From Bacteroides propionicigenes (GTDB lineage Bacteria > Bacteroidota > Bacteroidia > Bacteroidales > Bacteroidaceae), in NCBI RefSeq assembly GCF_018390535.1, contig NZ_JAHBBW010000002.1, positions 1-64,000 of the forward strand: a DNA stretch of 64,000 nt. The letters run 5' to 3'. The position numbers were made by a program, and so were the translations under genes. Below the pieces are notes generated by a model, which searched no databases, had not been told where the DNA came from, and saw only the letters and a program-made list of their open reading frames with translations. Shown in pieces: positions 18,202 to 29,703 of the stretch. The stretch's first letter is position 1. Every line of letters begins with the position of its first letter.

Positions 18202-18771
18202 TTATTTAGCACCGGCTGATTTACCAGACTTTCTACGAATTTCTTCGCCAACAAACTTAATACCTTTACCTTTATACGGTTCAGGCTTACGGAAAGAACG
18301 TATTTTAGAGCAAACTTGACCAAGCAATTGTTTGTCGCAAGATTCCAAAATAATAAGAGGATTCTTATTTCTTTCAGATTTTGTTTCTACTTTGATCTCA
18401 GCAGGCAACTGAATAAAGATACTGTGCGTGTAACCTAAGTTCAATTCAATAATGTTACCTTGGTTAGAAGCACGGTAACCTACACCGACAAGTTCCAACT
18501 CTTTCTTATATCCTTCAGATACACCAACAACCATGTTGTGAACCAATGAACGGTACAGACCATGGAATGCATGTTTCTGCTTCGGATTATCCAGCATTGC
18601 ATTTTCATTCTCTGTCAAAACGACATGGCCTTCTTCGATGGCAACATTGATAGCAGGATCTACATATTGGCTCATTTCGCCTTTGGGTCCCTTTACGGCA
18701 ACCACATTATCCTTCAGAGTAACTGTTACTCCAGCGGGAATACTAATGGGTAATTTTCCTATTCTTGACAT
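18202..18771 (-). CDS. rplF: 50S ribosomal protein L6
   Basis: 189 aa with two tandem repeats of the same alpha/beta fold. It binds near the sarcin-ricin loop and the factor-binding site. It opens MSRIGKLPISIPAGVTV and ends with the conserved PEPYKGKGIKFVGEEIRRKS block. It is 15 bp from rpsH. Confidence 0.98.
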   Translation of the reverse strand: MSRIGKLPISIPAGVTVTLKDNVVAVKGPKGEMSQYVDPAINVAIEEGHVVLTENENAMLDNPKQKHAFHGLYRSLVHNMVVGVSEGYKKELELVGVGYRASNQGNIIELNLGYTHSIFIQLPAEIKVETKSERNKNPLIILESCDKQLLGQVCSKIRSFRKPEPYKGKGIKFVGEEIRRKSGKSAGAK

Positions 18772-18786
18772 TGCTAATTCCTCCTA

Positions 18787-19182
18787 TTAATATACATAAC
18801 ACAAAACTTCACCACCGATTTTCAAATCAGCGGCTTCTTTGTTGGTCATTACACCTTTGGAAGTAGATATTATAGCAATACCCAAACCATTAATAACTCG
18901 CGGCATATCTTTGTAACCGGTATATTGACGCAAACCCGGAGAAGAAATTCTTTCCAGCTTCTTGATAGCGTTAACTTTGTTAACCGGATCATACTTCAAG
19001 GCAACCTTAATAGTACCTTGAGGACCATCTTCTACAAACTTGTAATTAAGAATGTAGCCTTTTTCAAAAAGAATCTTAGTGATTTCTTTTTTCAAATTTG
19101 AAGCGGGAACTTCAACAACTCTGTGCTTTGCTTGAATAGCGTTCCGCAACCTCGTCAAATAATCTGCTATTGGATCAGTCAT
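18787..19182 (-). CDS. rpsH: 30S ribosomal protein S8
   Basis: 131 aa from the ATG at 19180-19182 (MTDPIADYLTRLRNA). The frame is open 17 codons further upstream, but those residues do not belong to the family. It binds the central domain of 16S rRNA; in E. coli it is the spc-operon repressor. The C-terminal STSKGVMTNKEA is intact. Confidence 0.98.
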   Translation of the reverse strand: MTDPIADYLTRLRNAIQAKHRVVEVPASNLKKEITKILFEKGYILNYKFVEDGPQGTIKVALKYDPVNKVNAIKKLERISSPGLRQYTGYKDMPRVINGLGIAIISTSKGVMTNKEAADLKIGGEVLCYVY

Positions 19183-19236
19183 ATAAAAATAAATTAAATT
19201 AATCAGGACTACCCTGACAATATTTAAAAACAAAAA

Positions 19237-19536
19237 TTACCAGCTTGCTTTCTTTACACCTGGAATAAGACCGTTGGATGCCATCTCACGGAACTGAATT
19301 CTGGAGATACCGAATTGACGGATATAACCTTTAGGACGACCTGTCAATTTACAACGATTGTGCATACGAATTGGGTTAGAATTCTTAGGCAACTCTTGCA
19401 ATTTCTGTGCAGCTTCAAAAGCTTCAGCAGGATCACCAGTTCTAACGATTTGCTTCAATGCAGCTCTTTTCTCGGCATATTTGGCTACTAATTTAGCACG
19501 TCTTACTTCACGTGCTTTCATTGATTCCTTTGCCAT
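19237..19536 (-). CDS. rpsN: 30S ribosomal protein S14, zinc-independent type
   Basis: 99 aa, the long form without the CxxC...CxxC zinc ribbon of the 61-aa type; only one Cys is present. It sits in the 30S head near the A site. The C-terminal core [20 protein letters not shown] and [22 protein letters not shown] matches the family. Confidence 0.97.
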   Translation of the reverse strand: MAKESMKAREVRRAKLVAKYAEKRAALKQIVRTGDPAEAFEAAQKLQELPKNSNPIRMHNRCKLTGRPKGYIRQFGISRIQFREMASNGLIPGVKKASW

Positions 19537-19540
19537 ATTA

Positions 19541-20098
19541 TCAATCTTTTTTAGCGTTCTTAAACGGTAAACCGAATTCTTTCAACAAGGCATAACCTTC
19601 CTCATCTGTTTCCGCAGAGGTTACAAAGGTAATATTCATTCCGAGAATTCTGGTAATACTATCGATATTAATTTCAGGGAAAATAATTTGTTCCTGAATA
19701 CCAAGGGTATAGTTACCCTTTCCATCGAACTTACTTTCAATACCCTTGAAGTCACGGATACGCGGTAAAGCTACACGAACCAGTTTTTCAAGGAATTCAT
19801 ACATTCTCTCGCGACGCAAAGTTACCATAACACCAATCGGCATTTTCTTACGCAACTTAAAGTTAGCGATATCTTTACGAGAAATGGTTGCAACGGCTTT
19901 TTGACCAGTGATCGCAGTCATTTCATTAATTGCCACTTCGATAATCTTCTTATCAGCAACGGCCATACCTAAACCCTGATTGATAACAATCTTCTTAAGT
20001 ACGGGTACCTGCATTGAAGAAGAATACTGGAACTGTGATTTCAATGCAGGCGCAATACGCTCTGCATATTCTTTCTTAAGGCTAGCAGTATTACTCAT
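19541..20098 (-). CDS. rplE: 50S ribosomal protein L5
   Basis: 185 aa. It binds 5S rRNA and contacts the P-site tRNA. The [20 protein letters not shown] and [11 protein letters not shown] blocks are conserved. Its ATG shares one base with the rplX stop at 20098, so translation is probably coupled. Confidence 0.98.
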   Translation of the reverse strand: MSNTASLKKEYAERIAPALKSQFQYSSSMQVPVLKKIVINQGLGMAVADKKIIEVAINEMTAITGQKAVATISRKDIANFKLRKKMPIGVMVTLRRERMYEFLEKLVRVALPRIRDFKGIESKFDGKGNYTLGIQEQIIFPEINIDSITRILGMNITFVTSAETDEEGYALLKEFGLPFKNAKKD

Positions 20099-20418
20099 TA
20101 CTTAATCTCCTCTCCTGATTTTTTAGAATAACGCACTAAAGTGCCGTCAGCACTTACTTTTCTACCAACACGCGTTGCTTTACCAGTTTTTGGATCAACC
20201 GGATTCAAGTTTGAAATGTGGATAGAAGCTTCTTGCTTCACGATACCACCTTGCGGGTTCTTTGCATTCGGTTTTGTGCTCTTAGACACCATGTTGATAC
20301 CCTCAACGATTGCACGTTTTTTATCAACAAGAACCTTCAATACACGACCAGTCTTACCCTTATCTTCACCAGAATTTACGTAAACTGTATCGCCTTTTTT
20401 AATATGTAATTTACTCAT
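20098..20418 (-). CDS. rplX: 50S ribosomal protein L24
   Basis: 106 aa with an N-terminal KOW motif ([20 protein letters not shown]). It starts 50S assembly at the 5' end of 23S rRNA. It overlaps rplE by one base. Confidence 0.98.
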   Translation of the reverse strand: MSKLHIKKGDTVYVNSGEDKGKTGRVLKVLVDKKRAIVEGINMVSKSTKPNAKNPQGGIVKQEASIHISNLNPVDPKTGKATRVGRKVSADGTLVRYSKKSGEEIK

Positions 20419-20438
20419 TACTTAAATCTTTTACAAAA

Positions 20439-20804
20439 TTAAAGTACTTCAGGAGCGAGTGACACAACTTTCATGTTAGTAGCACGAAGTTCACGAGCTA
20501 CCGGACCGAAAATACGACTACCTCTAATTTCACCTGCATTGTTCAGCAACACGCAAGCATTATCATCAAAACGTATATAAGAACCATCAGCACGACGGAT
20601 TTCTTTCTTAGTACGTACGATCAAAGCTTTAGACACTGCACCTTTTTTAATATCACTTGAAGGGATAACGCTCTTTACAGAGACAACAATCACGTCCCCT
20701 ACTGAAGCATAGCGACGACCTGTTCCACCCAAAACGCGGATACAGAGAGCCTCTTTTGCTCCACTATTATCACATACTGTAAGTCTGGATTCTACTTGTA
20801 TCAT
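20439..20804 (-). CDS. rplN: 50S ribosomal protein L14
   Basis: 121 aa beta-barrel protein at the subunit interface (bridge B8). It opens [20 protein letters not shown] and ends with the conserved [22 protein letters not shown]. It is 2 bp from rpsQ. Confidence 0.98.
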   Translation of the reverse strand: MIQVESRLTVCDNSGAKEALCIRVLGGTGRRYASVGDVIVVSVKSVIPSSDIKKGAVSKALIVRTKKEIRRADGSYIRFDDNACVLLNNAGEIRGSRIFGPVARELRATNMKVVSLAPEVL

Positions 20805-20806
20805 AA

Positions 20807-21076
20807 TTACTTAGCTCTTTCAATTATTTCAACCAATCTCCATCTCTTTGTCTTGCTCAAAGGACGAGTTTCCATGATGCGTACAGTATCTCCGATATTG
20901 CACTCATTCTTTTCATCATGAGCATGGTACTTCTTCGTCTTACTAACGAACTTACCATATATGGGGTGTTTTTCCTTAAACTTGGCTGCAACAGTGATGG
21001 TCTTATCCATCTTATCGCTCAGCACAACCCCTGTTCTTTCTTTTCTTAAATTTCTTGCTTCCATCAAGCTCATCAT
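20807..21076 (-). CDS. rpsQ: 30S ribosomal protein S17
   Basis: 89 aa if the first ATG of the ATGATG pair at 21074-21076 is used, which overlaps the rpmC stop by ATGA. The family itself starts at [14 protein letters not shown], at 21062-21064, giving 85 aa, so the true start is open. It is an OB-fold primary 16S rRNA binder with [20 protein letters not shown] intact. Confidence 0.96.
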   Translation of the reverse strand: MMSLMEARNLRKERTGVVLSDKMDKTITVAAKFKEKHPIYGKFVSKTKKYHAHDEKNECNIGDTVRIMETRPLSKTKRWRLVEIIERAK

Positions 21077-21270
21077 TTATTGTTAAGTTCTCTCTGGCGT
21101 AATTCAGTTTTCATACGCGCAATAGTCCTGCGTAATTGTTTGATCTGAGCAGGATTATCCAAAGGAGAAATAGAATGATTTAAAACCATTTGGCTATAGT
21201 TAGCCACTTCTGCTTCTACTCTTTCTACCAAGTCATTGGTAGTCATTTCTTTAATTTCTGCAATTTTCAT
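21073..21270 (-). CDS. rpmC: 50S ribosomal protein L29
   Basis: 65 aa, two long helices. It lies by the exit tunnel and, with L23, forms the docking area for SRP and trigger factor. The [20 protein letters not shown] helix is typical. Its stop overlaps rpsQ. Confidence 0.97.
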   Translation of the reverse strand: MKIAEIKEMTTNDLVERVEAEVANYSQMVLNHSISPLDNPAQIKQLRRTIARMKTELRQRELNNK

Positions 21271-21275
21271 ACTTC

Positions 21276-21710
21276 TTACGCATTTTGATTTTGGATATCA
21301 TAATCACGTCTAACCACAAACTTAGTTGTGATAGGAAGCTTTTGTGCAGCTAAGCGCAAAGCTTCTTTTGCGATTTCATAAGATACTCCTTCAGCTTCGA
21401 TAATAATTCTACCCGGTGTAACAGGAGCAACGAATCCCTCGGGGCTACCTTTACCCTTACCCATACGTACGTCAGCAGGCTTTCTTGTAATAGGTTTATC
21501 CGGGAAAATACGAATCCAAATCTGTCCTTGACGTTGCATATATCTTGTCACTGCAATACGCGCAGCTTCAATCTGACGGCCTGTAATCCATTTCGTCTCC
21601 AAGGCCTTAATACCAAAAGAACCGAAAGCCAACTGGTTTCCTCTTTGGGCATTACCTTTTTGACGGCCTTTTTGTTGTCTTCTGAATTTTGTCTTTTTCG
21701 GTTGTAACAT
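21276..21710 (-). CDS. rplP: 50S ribosomal protein L16
   Basis: 144 aa. It helps position tRNA at the A and P sites of the 50S subunit. It opens [16 protein letters not shown] and includes [20 protein letters not shown], the loop facing the peptidyl transferase centre. Confidence 0.98.
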   Translation of the reverse strand: MLQPKKTKFRRQQKGRQKGNAQRGNQLAFGSFGIKALETKWITGRQIEAARIAVTRYMQRQGQIWIRIFPDKPITRKPADVRMGKGKGSPEGFVAPVTPGRIIIEAEGVSYEIAKEALRLAAQKLPITTKFVVRRDYDIQNQNA

Positions 21711-21731
21711 AATTCCTAAAAATCAAATTCG

Positions 21732-22463
21732 TTAGCGATTATTTTTCTTTCTTTTGAAGTTCTTTCCGCCATTGTTTCCGCTATTGCTTCCACGACCACT
21801 TTCTTTGCTTTGTGTAAAGTTCGGAGCCAACTCCTTCTTACCATAAACTTCACCTCTACAAATCCAAACTTTAATACCAAGAAGACCTACCTTAGTCAAT
21901 GCTTCTGCATGACAATAGTCGATGTCTGCTCTGAAAGTGTGCAACGGAGTTCTTCCTTCCTTATACATCTCAGAACGGGCCATTTCCGCACCATTCAAAC
22001 GTCCTGAAATCTGAATTTTGATACCTTCTGCACCCATACGCATAGTATTGGCGATAGCCATTTTAATAGCGCGGCGATAGGCAATTTTACCTTCTACCTG
22101 ACGAGCGATGTTGTTAGCCACGATAACAGCGTCCAACTCAGGTCTTTTAACTTCGAAGATATTGATCTGGATATCTTTATCAGTGACCTTCTTCAACTCT
22201 TCTTTCAACTTATCAACTTCTTGGCCACCTTTACCGATAATAATACCCGGACGTGCTGTACAAACGGTAATAGTCACGAGTTTCAGTGTACGTTCGATTA
22301 CAATTCTTGAAACGCTTGCTTTAGCAAGACGAGCGTTCAAATATTTACGAATCTTGCTATCTTCCAGCAAAGAGTCGCCGTAATTCTTTCCACCATACCA
22401 ATTGGAATCCCATCCTCTGATAATTCCTAAACGGTTGCTTATTGGATTAACTTTTTGTCCCAT
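21732..22463 (-). CDS. rpsC: 30S ribosomal protein S3
   Basis: 243 aa with a KH domain ([18 protein letters not shown], about residues 74-91). It lines the mRNA entry channel and has helicase activity with S4 and S5. The C-terminal tail (about 210-243) is Ser/Gly/Asn-rich and then very basic ([12 protein letters not shown]), variable between species. Confidence 0.98.
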   Translation of the reverse strand: MGQKVNPISNRLGIIRGWDSNWYGGKNYGDSLLEDSKIRKYLNARLAKASVSRIVIERTLKLVTITVCTARPGIIIGKGGQEVDKLKEELKKVTDKDIQINIFEVKRPELDAVIVANNIARQVEGKIAYRRAIKMAIANTMRMGAEGIKIQISGRLNGAEMARSEMYKEGRTPLHTFRADIDYCHAEALTKVGLLGIKVWICRGEVYGKKELAPNFTQSKESGRGSNSGNNGGKNFKRKKNNR

Positions 22464-22468
22464 TTACC

Positions 22469-22879
22469 TTAATTTTGATCTTCGTTATTACTTTTAGAAC
22501 CAACGAACAACGTTACGTGGTTTGAACGTTTGCGGATTCTGTAACCTCTACCCTGCGGAGCCGGTCTCATTCTTTTGAGCGTAGCACCACCATCAACAAA
22601 AATCTTGGTTACGAACAACTCGCCACTTTCAGCTTTACGTTCGTTTTTCTGCTCCCAGTTAGCAATTGCAGAGCGCAGCAGTTTTTCCACTCTGGCGGCA
22701 GCCTCTTTTGAAGAGAACTTCAAAACGCCGAGTGCTCTGTTCACTTCCATCCCACGAATCATGTCAGCCACGAGACGCATTTTACGGGGGGAAGTAGGAA
22801 CATTTTGCAATTTCGCAAAATACATGGTCTTAAGGGCCTCTTTTCTTTTTTCAGCCGATATTTTTTTTCTTGCTCCCAT
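22469..22879 (-). CDS. rplV: 50S ribosomal protein L22
   Basis: 136 aa. It contacts all 23S rRNA domains, and its beta-hairpin reaches the exit tunnel. The hairpin region [20 protein letters not shown] is intact; macrolide-resistance changes are known to map there, and I see no obvious deletion. It is 36 bp from rpsS. Confidence 0.98.
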   Translation of the reverse strand: MGARKKISAEKRKEALKTMYFAKLQNVPTSPRKMRLVADMIRGMEVNRALGVLKFSSKEAAARVEKLLRSAIANWEQKNERKAESGELFVTKIFVDGGATLKRMRPAPQGRGYRIRKRSNHVTLFVGSKSNNEDQN

Positions 22880-22915
22880 TATATTATTACTTTATTATTT
22901 CAAATAAATCCTGTT

Positions 22916-23185
22916 TTATTTTTTCTTGTTACCAGCGTGTCCTCTGAATGTACGAGTTGGAGCGAATTCACCCAACTTGTGTCCTACCATATTTTCGGTA
23001 ACATAAACAGGAATAAATTTATTTCCATTGTGAACTGCAACAGTATGGCCTACAAAATCAGGCGAAATCATTGAAGCTCTGGCCCAAGTCTTAACTACCA
23101 CTTTCTTGCCTGATTCATTCATGGCAAGCACTTTTTTCTCAAGCTTAACGTTAATATACGGACCTTTTTTTAATGAACGACTCAT
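22916..23185 (-). CDS. rpsS: 30S ribosomal protein S19
   Basis: 89 aa. It binds 16S rRNA in the head together with S13. [19 protein letters not shown] and [20 protein letters not shown] are conserved. Confidence 0.98.
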   Translation of the reverse strand: MSRSLKKGPYINVKLEKKVLAMNESGKKVVVKTWARASMISPDFVGHTVAVHNGNKFIPVYVTENMVGHKLGEFAPTRTFRGHAGNKKK

Positions 23186-23205
23186 AATTTACTCAATTAA
23201 TCAGA

Positions 23206-24030
<825 letters not shown>

Positions 24031-24035
24031 TTCTT

Positions 24036-24329
24036 TTAAATATTGCTATAAAAATCAATAGTATCTCCTTCTTTCAACGTAACGATAGCTTTCTTATAAG
24101 CATTTGTACGTCCATTGATGATACCTGCACGCGTATAACGGCTCTTGTTTTTGCCGGCATAGCGAATTGTATTCACATCAACTACGGTAACGTTGTAAAG
24201 GGCTTCAACTTCGTTCTTAATTTCCAGTTTATTAGCTTCAGGACGCACGATAAAGCCGAAACGATTGTTCGCCTTATCAGTAATTGCTGTCATTTTCTCT
24301 GTCACTAACGGTTTAATAATAATTCCCAT
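24036..24329 (-). CDS. rplW: 50S ribosomal protein L23
   Basis: 97 aa. It forms the exit-tunnel dock for trigger factor and SRP. It opens [20 protein letters not shown] and has the [20 protein letters not shown] core. It is 16 bp after rplD. Confidence 0.97.
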   Translation of the reverse strand: MGIIIKPLVTEKMTAITDKANNRFGFIVRPEANKLEIKNEVEALYNVTVVDVNTIRYAGKNKSRYTRAGIINGRTNAYKKAIVTLKEGDTIDFYSNI

Positions 24330-24345
24330 TATTTAAGCCTCCTTT

Positions 24346-24972
24346 TTACATTAAGATATTGTCGATAGCAGAAAGTGCACTTTCAGCAAACACAACAACG
24401 CCAGCGTCCAATACTCTGTAAGTATTTAACCCTGAGACAGTCTGCACATTGGCACCTTTCACGTTACGAGCCGACAAATATACGTTTTTATTTGCTTCCG
24501 GTAAAACTACAAGCAGCTTTTTGTCAGAAACTTTAAGATTTTTTGTCATAACAACAAAATCTTTTGTTTTAGGAGCTTCGAAATTGAAGTCTTCTACTAC
24601 AACGATAGCATTATTCTGAGCTTTATATGACAAAGCTGACTTACGCGCCAGAGCCTTTACTTTCTTATTCAGTTTGAAGTAGTAATCCCTCGGTTTCGGA
24701 CCGAATACACGTCCACCACCAACGAGTACCGGTGAGTTCATATCACCACGACGTGCACCACCGCCACCTTTCTGACGACCGATTTTACGAGTAGAACCGC
24801 TAATTTCGCTTCTTTCTTTTGACTTGTGTGTACCCTGACGCTGATTAGCCATAAACTGTTTAACGTCCAAGTAGATAGCGTGGTCGTTGGGCTCAATTCC
24901 GAAGATAGACTCGTTTAACGTAATCTTTCTCCCAGTGTCTTCACCTTTAATGTTATATACGTTAACTTCCAT
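24346..24972 (-). CDS. rplD: 50S ribosomal protein L4
   Basis: 208 aa. A long internal loop reaches the exit tunnel ([20 protein letters not shown], about residues 67-86). In E. coli L4 also represses the S10 operon; whether it does so here is unknown. Its ATG shares one base with the rplC stop. Confidence 0.98.
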   Translation of the reverse strand: MEVNVYNIKGEDTGRKITLNESIFGIEPNDHAIYLDVKQFMANQRQGTHKSKERSEISGSTRKIGRQKGGGGARRGDMNSPVLVGGGRVFGPKPRDYYFKLNKKVKALARKSALSYKAQNNAIVVVEDFNFEAPKTKDFVVMTKNLKVSDKKLLVVLPEANKNVYLSARNVKGANVQTVSGLNTYRVLDAGVVVFAESALSAIDNILM

Positions 24973-25589
24973 TATTTCTCAATTATTACGATTGAACCTT
25001 TGCAACCAGGAACAGAACCCTTAATCAAAAGGAGATTATGCTCCGCGATTACTTTTAATACTTGCAGATTTTGAACAGTCACTCTGTCTCCACCAAGCTG
25101 TCCACCCATACGCATTCCTTTGAATACTTTTGCAGGGTAAGAACAAGCACCGATAGAACCCGGCTTACGAGCACGGTTGTGCTGACCGTGAGTAGTCTGA
25201 CCTACACCACCGAAACCATGACGTTTCACAACACCCTGGAAACCCTTACCCTTAGAAGTACCTACAACGTCAACAAAGTCAGCGCCTTCGAATAATTCTA
25301 CGGTAACAGTATCACCCAGATTCAATTCTGTCTCAAATTCTTTGAACTCAGCCAAGTGTTTCTTGGGAGTTACTCCAGCTTTCTTAAAGTGACCCATAAG
25401 GGGCTTTGTAGTGTGCTTTTCCTTTTTATCTTGGAAACCCAACTGAACAGCTTTATAGCCATCCTTTTCTACAGTTTTCACTTGAGTAACAACACAAGGA
25501 CCTGCTTCGATAACAGTGCATGGTACATTCTTACCCTCGGCACTGAAAACGGATGTCATTCCGATTTTTTTTCCTAATAATCCTGGCAT
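24972..25589 (-). CDS. rplC: 50S ribosomal protein L3
   Basis: 205 aa. A long loop approaches the peptidyl transferase centre. [20 protein letters not shown] and the [15 protein letters not shown] block, followed by the HRxPGSIG-type segment ([18 protein letters not shown]), are conserved. Confidence 0.98.
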   Translation of the reverse strand: MPGLLGKKIGMTSVFSAEGKNVPCTVIEAGPCVVTQVKTVEKDGYKAVQLGFQDKKEKHTTKPLMGHFKKAGVTPKKHLAEFKEFETELNLGDTVTVELFEGADFVDVVGTSKGKGFQGVVKRHGFGGVGQTTHGQHNRARKPGSIGACSYPAKVFKGMRMGGQLGGDRVTVQNLQVLKVIAEHNLLLIKGSVPGCKGSIVIIEK

Positions 25590-25608
25590 TTCACTAATTT
25601 TTTAATAC

Positions 25609-25914
25609 TTACACTTTGATTTCTACTTCCACACCACTCGGTAACTCCAACTTCATCAGAGCATCTACTGTCTTAGCTGTTGAGCTATAGATGTCAATCA
25701 ATCTCTTGTAAGAAGAGAGTTCAAATTGTTCACGTGACTTCTTGTTAACGAAAGTCGAACGGTTTACGGTAAAGATACGCTTATGCGTAGGAAGAGGAAT
25801 TGGACCGCTAACGATGGCGCCCGTTGTCTTCACCGTTCTTACAATCTTCTCAGCTGACTTGTCAACCAAGTTGTGGTCGTAAGATTTCAGTTTGATTCTA
25901 ATTTTTTGACTCAT
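25609..25914 (-). CDS. rpsJ: 30S ribosomal protein S10
   Basis: 101 aa. It is in the 30S head and is also the NusE subunit of antitermination complexes with Nus[35 protein letters not shown] and [11 protein letters not shown] are typical. An 88-bp gap with a hairpin separates it from fusA. Confidence 0.98.
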   Translation of the reverse strand: MSQKIRIKLKSYDHNLVDKSAEKIVRTVKTTGAIVSGPIPLPTHKRIFTVNRSTFVNKKSREQFELSSYKRLIDIYSSTAKTVDALMKLELPSGVEVEIKV

Positions 25915-25951
25915 TACTGTCTTAATTATTAATAGTGTTATTATATAAGAT

Positions 25952-25994
25952 AAAGTTCCGTAGGTTAAGAGTCATTCGCTAACCTACGGACTTT
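25952..25994 (-). promoter_or_regulatory. Hairpin between fusA and rpsJ
   Basis: On the minus strand AAAGTCCGTAGGTTA pairs with TAACCTACGGAACTTT; the stem has one bulged base at 25956 and a loop of about 12 nt. No long U tract follows. It could be a processing site, a weak attenuator, or a ribosomal protein binding leader at the old junction between the str and S10 operons. Confidence 0.6.
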
Positions 25995-26002
25995 AGTTAT
26001 TT

Positions 26003-28120
26003 TTAGATTAAGTCTGTGCGACCTTTTACTTCTTCCAATACTGCCTTGGCAATAGAGTTAGAAACCTGAGCATGGTGAGAATATACCATTGAAGAAGTTG
26101 CACGACCAGAGGTAATAGTACGCAGTGCTGTTACGTAACCGAACATTTCTGCCAGGGGAACCATTGCCTTCACGATACGAGCACCGGAACGGCTTGATTC
26201 CATACCTTCCACCTGACCACGGCGCTTGTTCAAGTCACCGATAACATCACCCATATTTTCTTCCGGAGTAACAACTTCCAGTTTCATGATAGGCTCCATC
26301 AATACCGGACCTGCCTTAGCACAAGCGTTCTTATACGCCTGAATAGCACAGATCTCAAATGACAACTGGTCAGAGTCAACTGGATGGAAAGAGCCATCAA
26401 GCAGAGTTACCTTCAATGAATCCAGCGGATAGCCGGCCAACACACCATTCTTCATTGCTGTTGTGAAACCTTTCTGTACAGACGGAATGAATTCCTTAGG
26501 AATGTTACCACCCTTCACTTCATCAACAAACTGCAAACCACCTTGAGTAAAGTCCTCATCAACCGGACCAATGTTTACGATGATATCAGCAAACTTACCA
26601 CGACCACCAGACTGTTTCTTGTAGACCTCACGTAAGTTAACAGTCTTCGTAATAGCCTCCTTATAGTTAACCTGAGGTTTACCTTGATTACATTCAACCT
26701 TGAACTCACGTTTCAGACGGTCGATGATGATATCCAAGTGAAGCTCACCCATACCGGAGATAACAGTTTGACCTGTTTGCTCGTCAGTCTTAACTGTAAA
26801 CGTAGGATCTTCTTCGGCCAATTTAGCCAAACCATTAGAGAGCTTATCCATATCCTTCTGAGTTTTGGGCTCAACCGCGATACCAATTACCGGCTCGGGG
26901 AAATCCATAGATTCCAATACAATCGGTGCAGTCTCATCGCACAGCGTATCACCAGTATGAATATCCTTGAAACCTACACCGGCACCAATATCACCAGCTC
27001 CAATCACCTCAACAGGATTTTGCTTATTTGAGTGCATCTGAAACAAACGAGAGACACGCTCTTTCTTGCCAGAACGAGAATTATAGATATAAGAACCAGC
27101 CTCGATCTTACCGGAGTAAACGCGGAAGAAAGTCAAACGGCCTACATACGGGTCTGTTGCAATTTTGAATGCCAAAGCAGAAGTCTTTTCATCTTCACTC
27201 GGTTTACGATCTTCTTCAGCACCGGTTTCGGGGTTTGTACCAACAACATTTTCTGTATCCAGCGGAGAAGGTAAGAATGCGCAAACATAATCAAGCAGTG
27301 TCTGCACACCCTTGTTCTTGAATGAAGAGCCACACAGCATAGGAACGACAGCCATTTGCACTGTAGCGTTGCGGAGAGCTCTCAACACTTCTTCTTCCGT
27401 GATAGTAGAAGGATCATCGAAATATTTCTCCATCAAAGCATCGTCAAATTCAGCCACTTTTTCGAGCATTTTATCTCTCCATTCGTTAGCTTCGTCTACC
27501 AAGTTAGCAGGAATTTCCTCTACTGTATAGTCAGCACCCATAGTTTCATCATGCCAGTAAATAGCTTTCATTTTGATAAGGTCTACCAAGCCTTTGAAAG
27601 ATTCCTCAGCACCAATAGGTACAACAATAGGACAAGGATTAGCGCCTAAAACGTCCTTCATCTGGCGAACAACCTCAAAGAAGTCCGCACCTGAACGGTC
27701 CATTTTATTAACGTAAGCGATACGTGGTACGTTATATTTGTCAGCCTGACGCCAAACGGTTTCAGATTGCGGTTCAACGCCACCTACTGCACAATAAGCA
27801 GCAACGGCACCGTCAAGAATACGCAAAGAACGTTCTACCTCAGCGGTAAAGTCAACGTGTCCCGGAGTATCAATCAAATTGATTTTATAAGTATCACCGG
27901 CATATTTCCAACGAGTAGTAGTAGCAGCAGAAGTAATAGTGATACCACGTTCTTGCTCTTGCTCCATCCAGTCCATTGTAGCGGCACCATCGTGTACCTC
28001 ACCGATTTTGTGGGTCAAACCCGTATAAAACAAAATACGTTCAGAGGTTGTTGTCTTTCCGGCATCGATGTGAGCCATGATACCGATATTACGTGTCAAA
28101 TGTAAATCATTCTTTGCCAT
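26003..28120 (-). CDS. fusA: Elongation factor G
   Basis: 705 aa GTPase that drives translocation and, with RRF, ribosome recycling. The G1 motif AHIDAGKTT is at about residues 16-24, G3 DTPGHVDF and G4 NKMD are present, and domains II-V follow to the C-terminus. It lies in the str operon after rpsG. Bacteroides often carry a second fusA-like paralogue elsewhere; this one, in the str operon, is the canonical copy. Confidence 0.97.
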   Translation of the reverse strand: MAKNDLHLTRNIGIMAHIDAGKTTTSERILFYTGLTHKIGEVHDGAATMDWMEQEQERGITITSAATTTRWKYAGDTYKINLIDTPGHVDFTAEVERSLRILDGAVAAYCAVGGVEPQSETVWRQADKYNVPRIAYVNKMDRSGADFFEVVRQMKDVLGANPCPIVVPIGAEESFKGLVDLIKMKAIYWHDETMGADYTVEEIPANLVDEANEWRDKMLEKVAEFDDALMEKYFDDPSTITEEEVLRALRNATVQMAVVPMLCGSSFKNKGVQTLLDYVCAFLPSPLDTENVVGTNPETGAEEDRKPSEDEKTSALAFKIATDPYVGRLTFFRVYSGKIEAGSYIYNSRSGKKERVSRLFQMHSNKQNPVEVIGAGDIGAGVGFKDIHTGDTLCDETAPIVLESMDFPEPVIGIAVEPKTQKDMDKLSNGLAKLAEEDPTFTVKTDEQTGQTVISGMGELHLDIIIDRLKREFKVECNQGKPQVNYKEAITKTVNLREVYKKQSGGRGKFADIIVNIGPVDEDFTQGGLQFVDEVKGGNIPKEFIPSVQKGFTTAMKNGVLAGYPLDSLKVTLLDGSFHPVDSDQLSFEICAIQAYKNACAKAGPVLMEPIMKLEVVTPEENMGDVIGDLNKRRGQVEGMESSRSGARIVKAMVPLAEMFGYVTALRTITSGRATSSMVYSHHAQVSNSIAKAVLEEVKGRTDLI

Positions 28121-28177
28121 TTTCTAATTCCTTTTACTTTAAGTTTTTAATCTTCGATTGGTTAGTCTCTTATAGTA

Positions 28178-28654
28178 TTAGAATCTAAAATGGGCAAATG
28201 CACGGTTAGCTTCAGCCATTCTGTGCATATCTTCTTTACGTTTGAAAGCACCGCCTTGTTCATTAAAAGCGTCCATGATTTCAGCTGCCAGCTTGTCAGC
28301 CATAGACTTACCACCACGCTTGCGTGCAAAGATAATCAAGTTCTTCATTGAGATTGATTCCTTGCGGTCAGGGCGAATTTCAGTAGGAACTTGGAAAGTA
28401 GCTCCACCCACACGGCGAGACTTCACTTCCACTTGAGGGGTAACGTTGTCCAAAGCTTTTTTCCAGATTTCAAGAGCAGATTTCTCTTCATTCTGCATTT
28501 TATTCTTCACTGTTTCCAAAGCGGCGTAGAAGATTTCATAAGAGGTATTCTTCTTTCCGTCATACATCAAGTGGTTCACGAACTTGGAAACTTTCACATC
28601 ATTAAAAACGGGATCCGGAAGGATAATACGTTTTTTAGGTTTTGCTTTTCTCAT
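28178..28654 (-). CDS. rpsG: 30S ribosomal protein S7
   Basis: 158 aa. It binds the 3' major domain of 16S rRNA and starts head assembly; it contacts the E-site tRNA and mRNA. It starts [20 protein letters not shown] and has the typical C-terminal [20 protein letters not shown]. The 156-bp gap to rpsL has no gene in it. Confidence 0.98.
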   Translation of the reverse strand: MRKAKPKKRIILPDPVFNDVKVSKFVNHLMYDGKKNTSYEIFYAALETVKNKMQNEEKSALEIWKKALDNVTPQVEVKSRRVGGATFQVPTEIRPDRKESISMKNLIIFARKRGGKSMADKLAAEIMDAFNEQGGAFKRKEDMHRMAEANRAFAHFRF

Positions 28655-28810
28655 TTGTCTGAAAGAATAATGTTTTTCGTTCTTGGTTGTTTACTTCTGT
28701 CTTCTTCAACTCTCCCTCCGGAGTGTTTACTCAACCTTTAGCATTTCCAACAAACTAAAACGTAAGTTATTACTTTTAATTTTACTGTTTATAAGTTTCG
28801 GCCGCTTCAA

Positions 28811-29212
28811 TTATTTCTTCTTAGCGGGAGCTGCCTGCCCCGGTTTCGGACGTTTAGCGCCATATTTGGAACGTCTTTGAGTACGATTGGCCACACCCGC
28901 GGTATCCAAAGTACCACGAACGATGTGATAACGCACACCCGGAAGGTCTTTCACACGACCACCGCGTACCAATACGATTGAGTGCTCTTGCAAATTATGG
29001 CCTTCTCCCGGAATGTAAGAGTTCACCTCTTTACCGTTAGTCAAACGTACACGAGCTACTTTACGCATAGCTGAATTCGGTTTTTTCGGAGTGGTTGTAT
29101 ACACTCTCACGCAAACGCCACGTCTTTGAGGACAAGAATCCAAGGCGGGAGACTTACTTTTCTCTACCAAAACCTCGCGTCCTTTTCTTACTAATTGCTG
29201 AATTGTAGGCAT
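28811..29212 (-). CDS. rpsL: 30S ribosomal protein S12
   Basis: 133 aa. It lies at the decoding centre and controls accuracy. The [17 protein letters not shown] and [20 protein letters not shown] segments carry the wild-type lysines at the positions where streptomycin resistance changes usually fall. A short Lys/Ala/Pro-rich C-terminal tail is present. It is the first gene of the long operon, with a clear promoter at 29276-29306. Confidence 0.98.
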   Translation of the reverse strand: MPTIQQLVRKGREVLVEKSKSPALDSCPQRRGVCVRVYTTTPKKPNSAMRKVARVRLTNGKEVNSYIPGEGHNLQEHSIVLVRGGRVKDLPGVRYHIVRGTLDTAGVANRTQRRSKYGAKRPKPGQAAPAKKK

Positions 29213-29275
29213 TGTAATTGTTTTTAGTTATATATTATTGTTTATATTAATTCAAAACTATACACTTTTGGGCTG

Positions 29276-29306
29276 CAAAGATACTAATAAGTTTTGAATA
29301 ATCAAT
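29276..29306 (-). promoter_or_regulatory. Promoter of the rpsL-to-rplQ operon
   Basis: On the minus strand ATTG (29303-29306), a 19-nt spacer and TATCTTTG (29276-29283) match the Bacteroidetes TTTG-N19-TAnnTTTG form. The -7 box is 63 bp before the rpsL ATG, leaving an AT-rich leader of about 50 nt. Confidence 0.85.
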
Positions 29307-29329
29307 GCACTACAAGTTTTTTTTTGATT

Positions 29330-29641
29330 TTATGCTTCACCCTTGATGTTGGGCAGCGGAGGAAAGGGTTGCTCGTCCGGCATACGGATAGGACCGAAAG
29401 CACGTTCGTATTTACCTATATTTTCTTCGAGCGCACGCAGCAGACGTTTGGCATGTTCAGGTGCCAGCACAATACGCGACTGCACTCCGGCTTTGGGCAT
29501 CCCCGGCATTACCCGTACAAAATCCATAATAAACTCTGAACTAGAATGAGTGATAATGGCAAGGTTAGCATACGTGCCTTGGGCCACTTCTTCTTTCAAT
29601 TCGACTTGCAATTGTCCGTTATTATTCTCTTGATTTTCCAT
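29330..29641 (-). CDS. DUF3467 family protein
   Basis: 103 aa from ATG 29639-29641; a start 4 codons upstream (29651-29653) is also possible. The core EVAQGTYANLAIITHSSSEF followed by IMDFVRVMPGMPKAGVQSRIVLAPEHAKRLL is the DUF3467 pattern, and the C-terminus is proline-rich. The function is unknown. It is commonly placed between rpoC and rpsL in Bacteroides, but it has its own promoter here and is separated from rpoC by a terminator. Confidence 0.88.
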   Translation of the reverse strand: MENQENNNGQLQVELKEEVAQGTYANLAIITHSSSEFIMDFVRVMPGMPKAGVQSRIVLAPEHAKRLLRALEENIGKYERAFGPIRMPDEQPFPPLPNIKGEA

Positions 29642-29671
29642 ATTGCTATACATTATTATATGATTGAGAGA

Positions 29672-29703
29672 CAAATATACTTCTTTCATTCAGAACACGC
29701 AAG
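29672..29703 (-). promoter_or_regulatory. Promoter of the DUF3467 gene
   Basis: On the minus strand CTTG (29700-29703), 20 nt, then TATATTTG (29672-29679). It is 30 bp before the ATG at 29641, and since rpoC ends with a terminator it is probably the main promoter for this gene. Confidence 0.7.
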
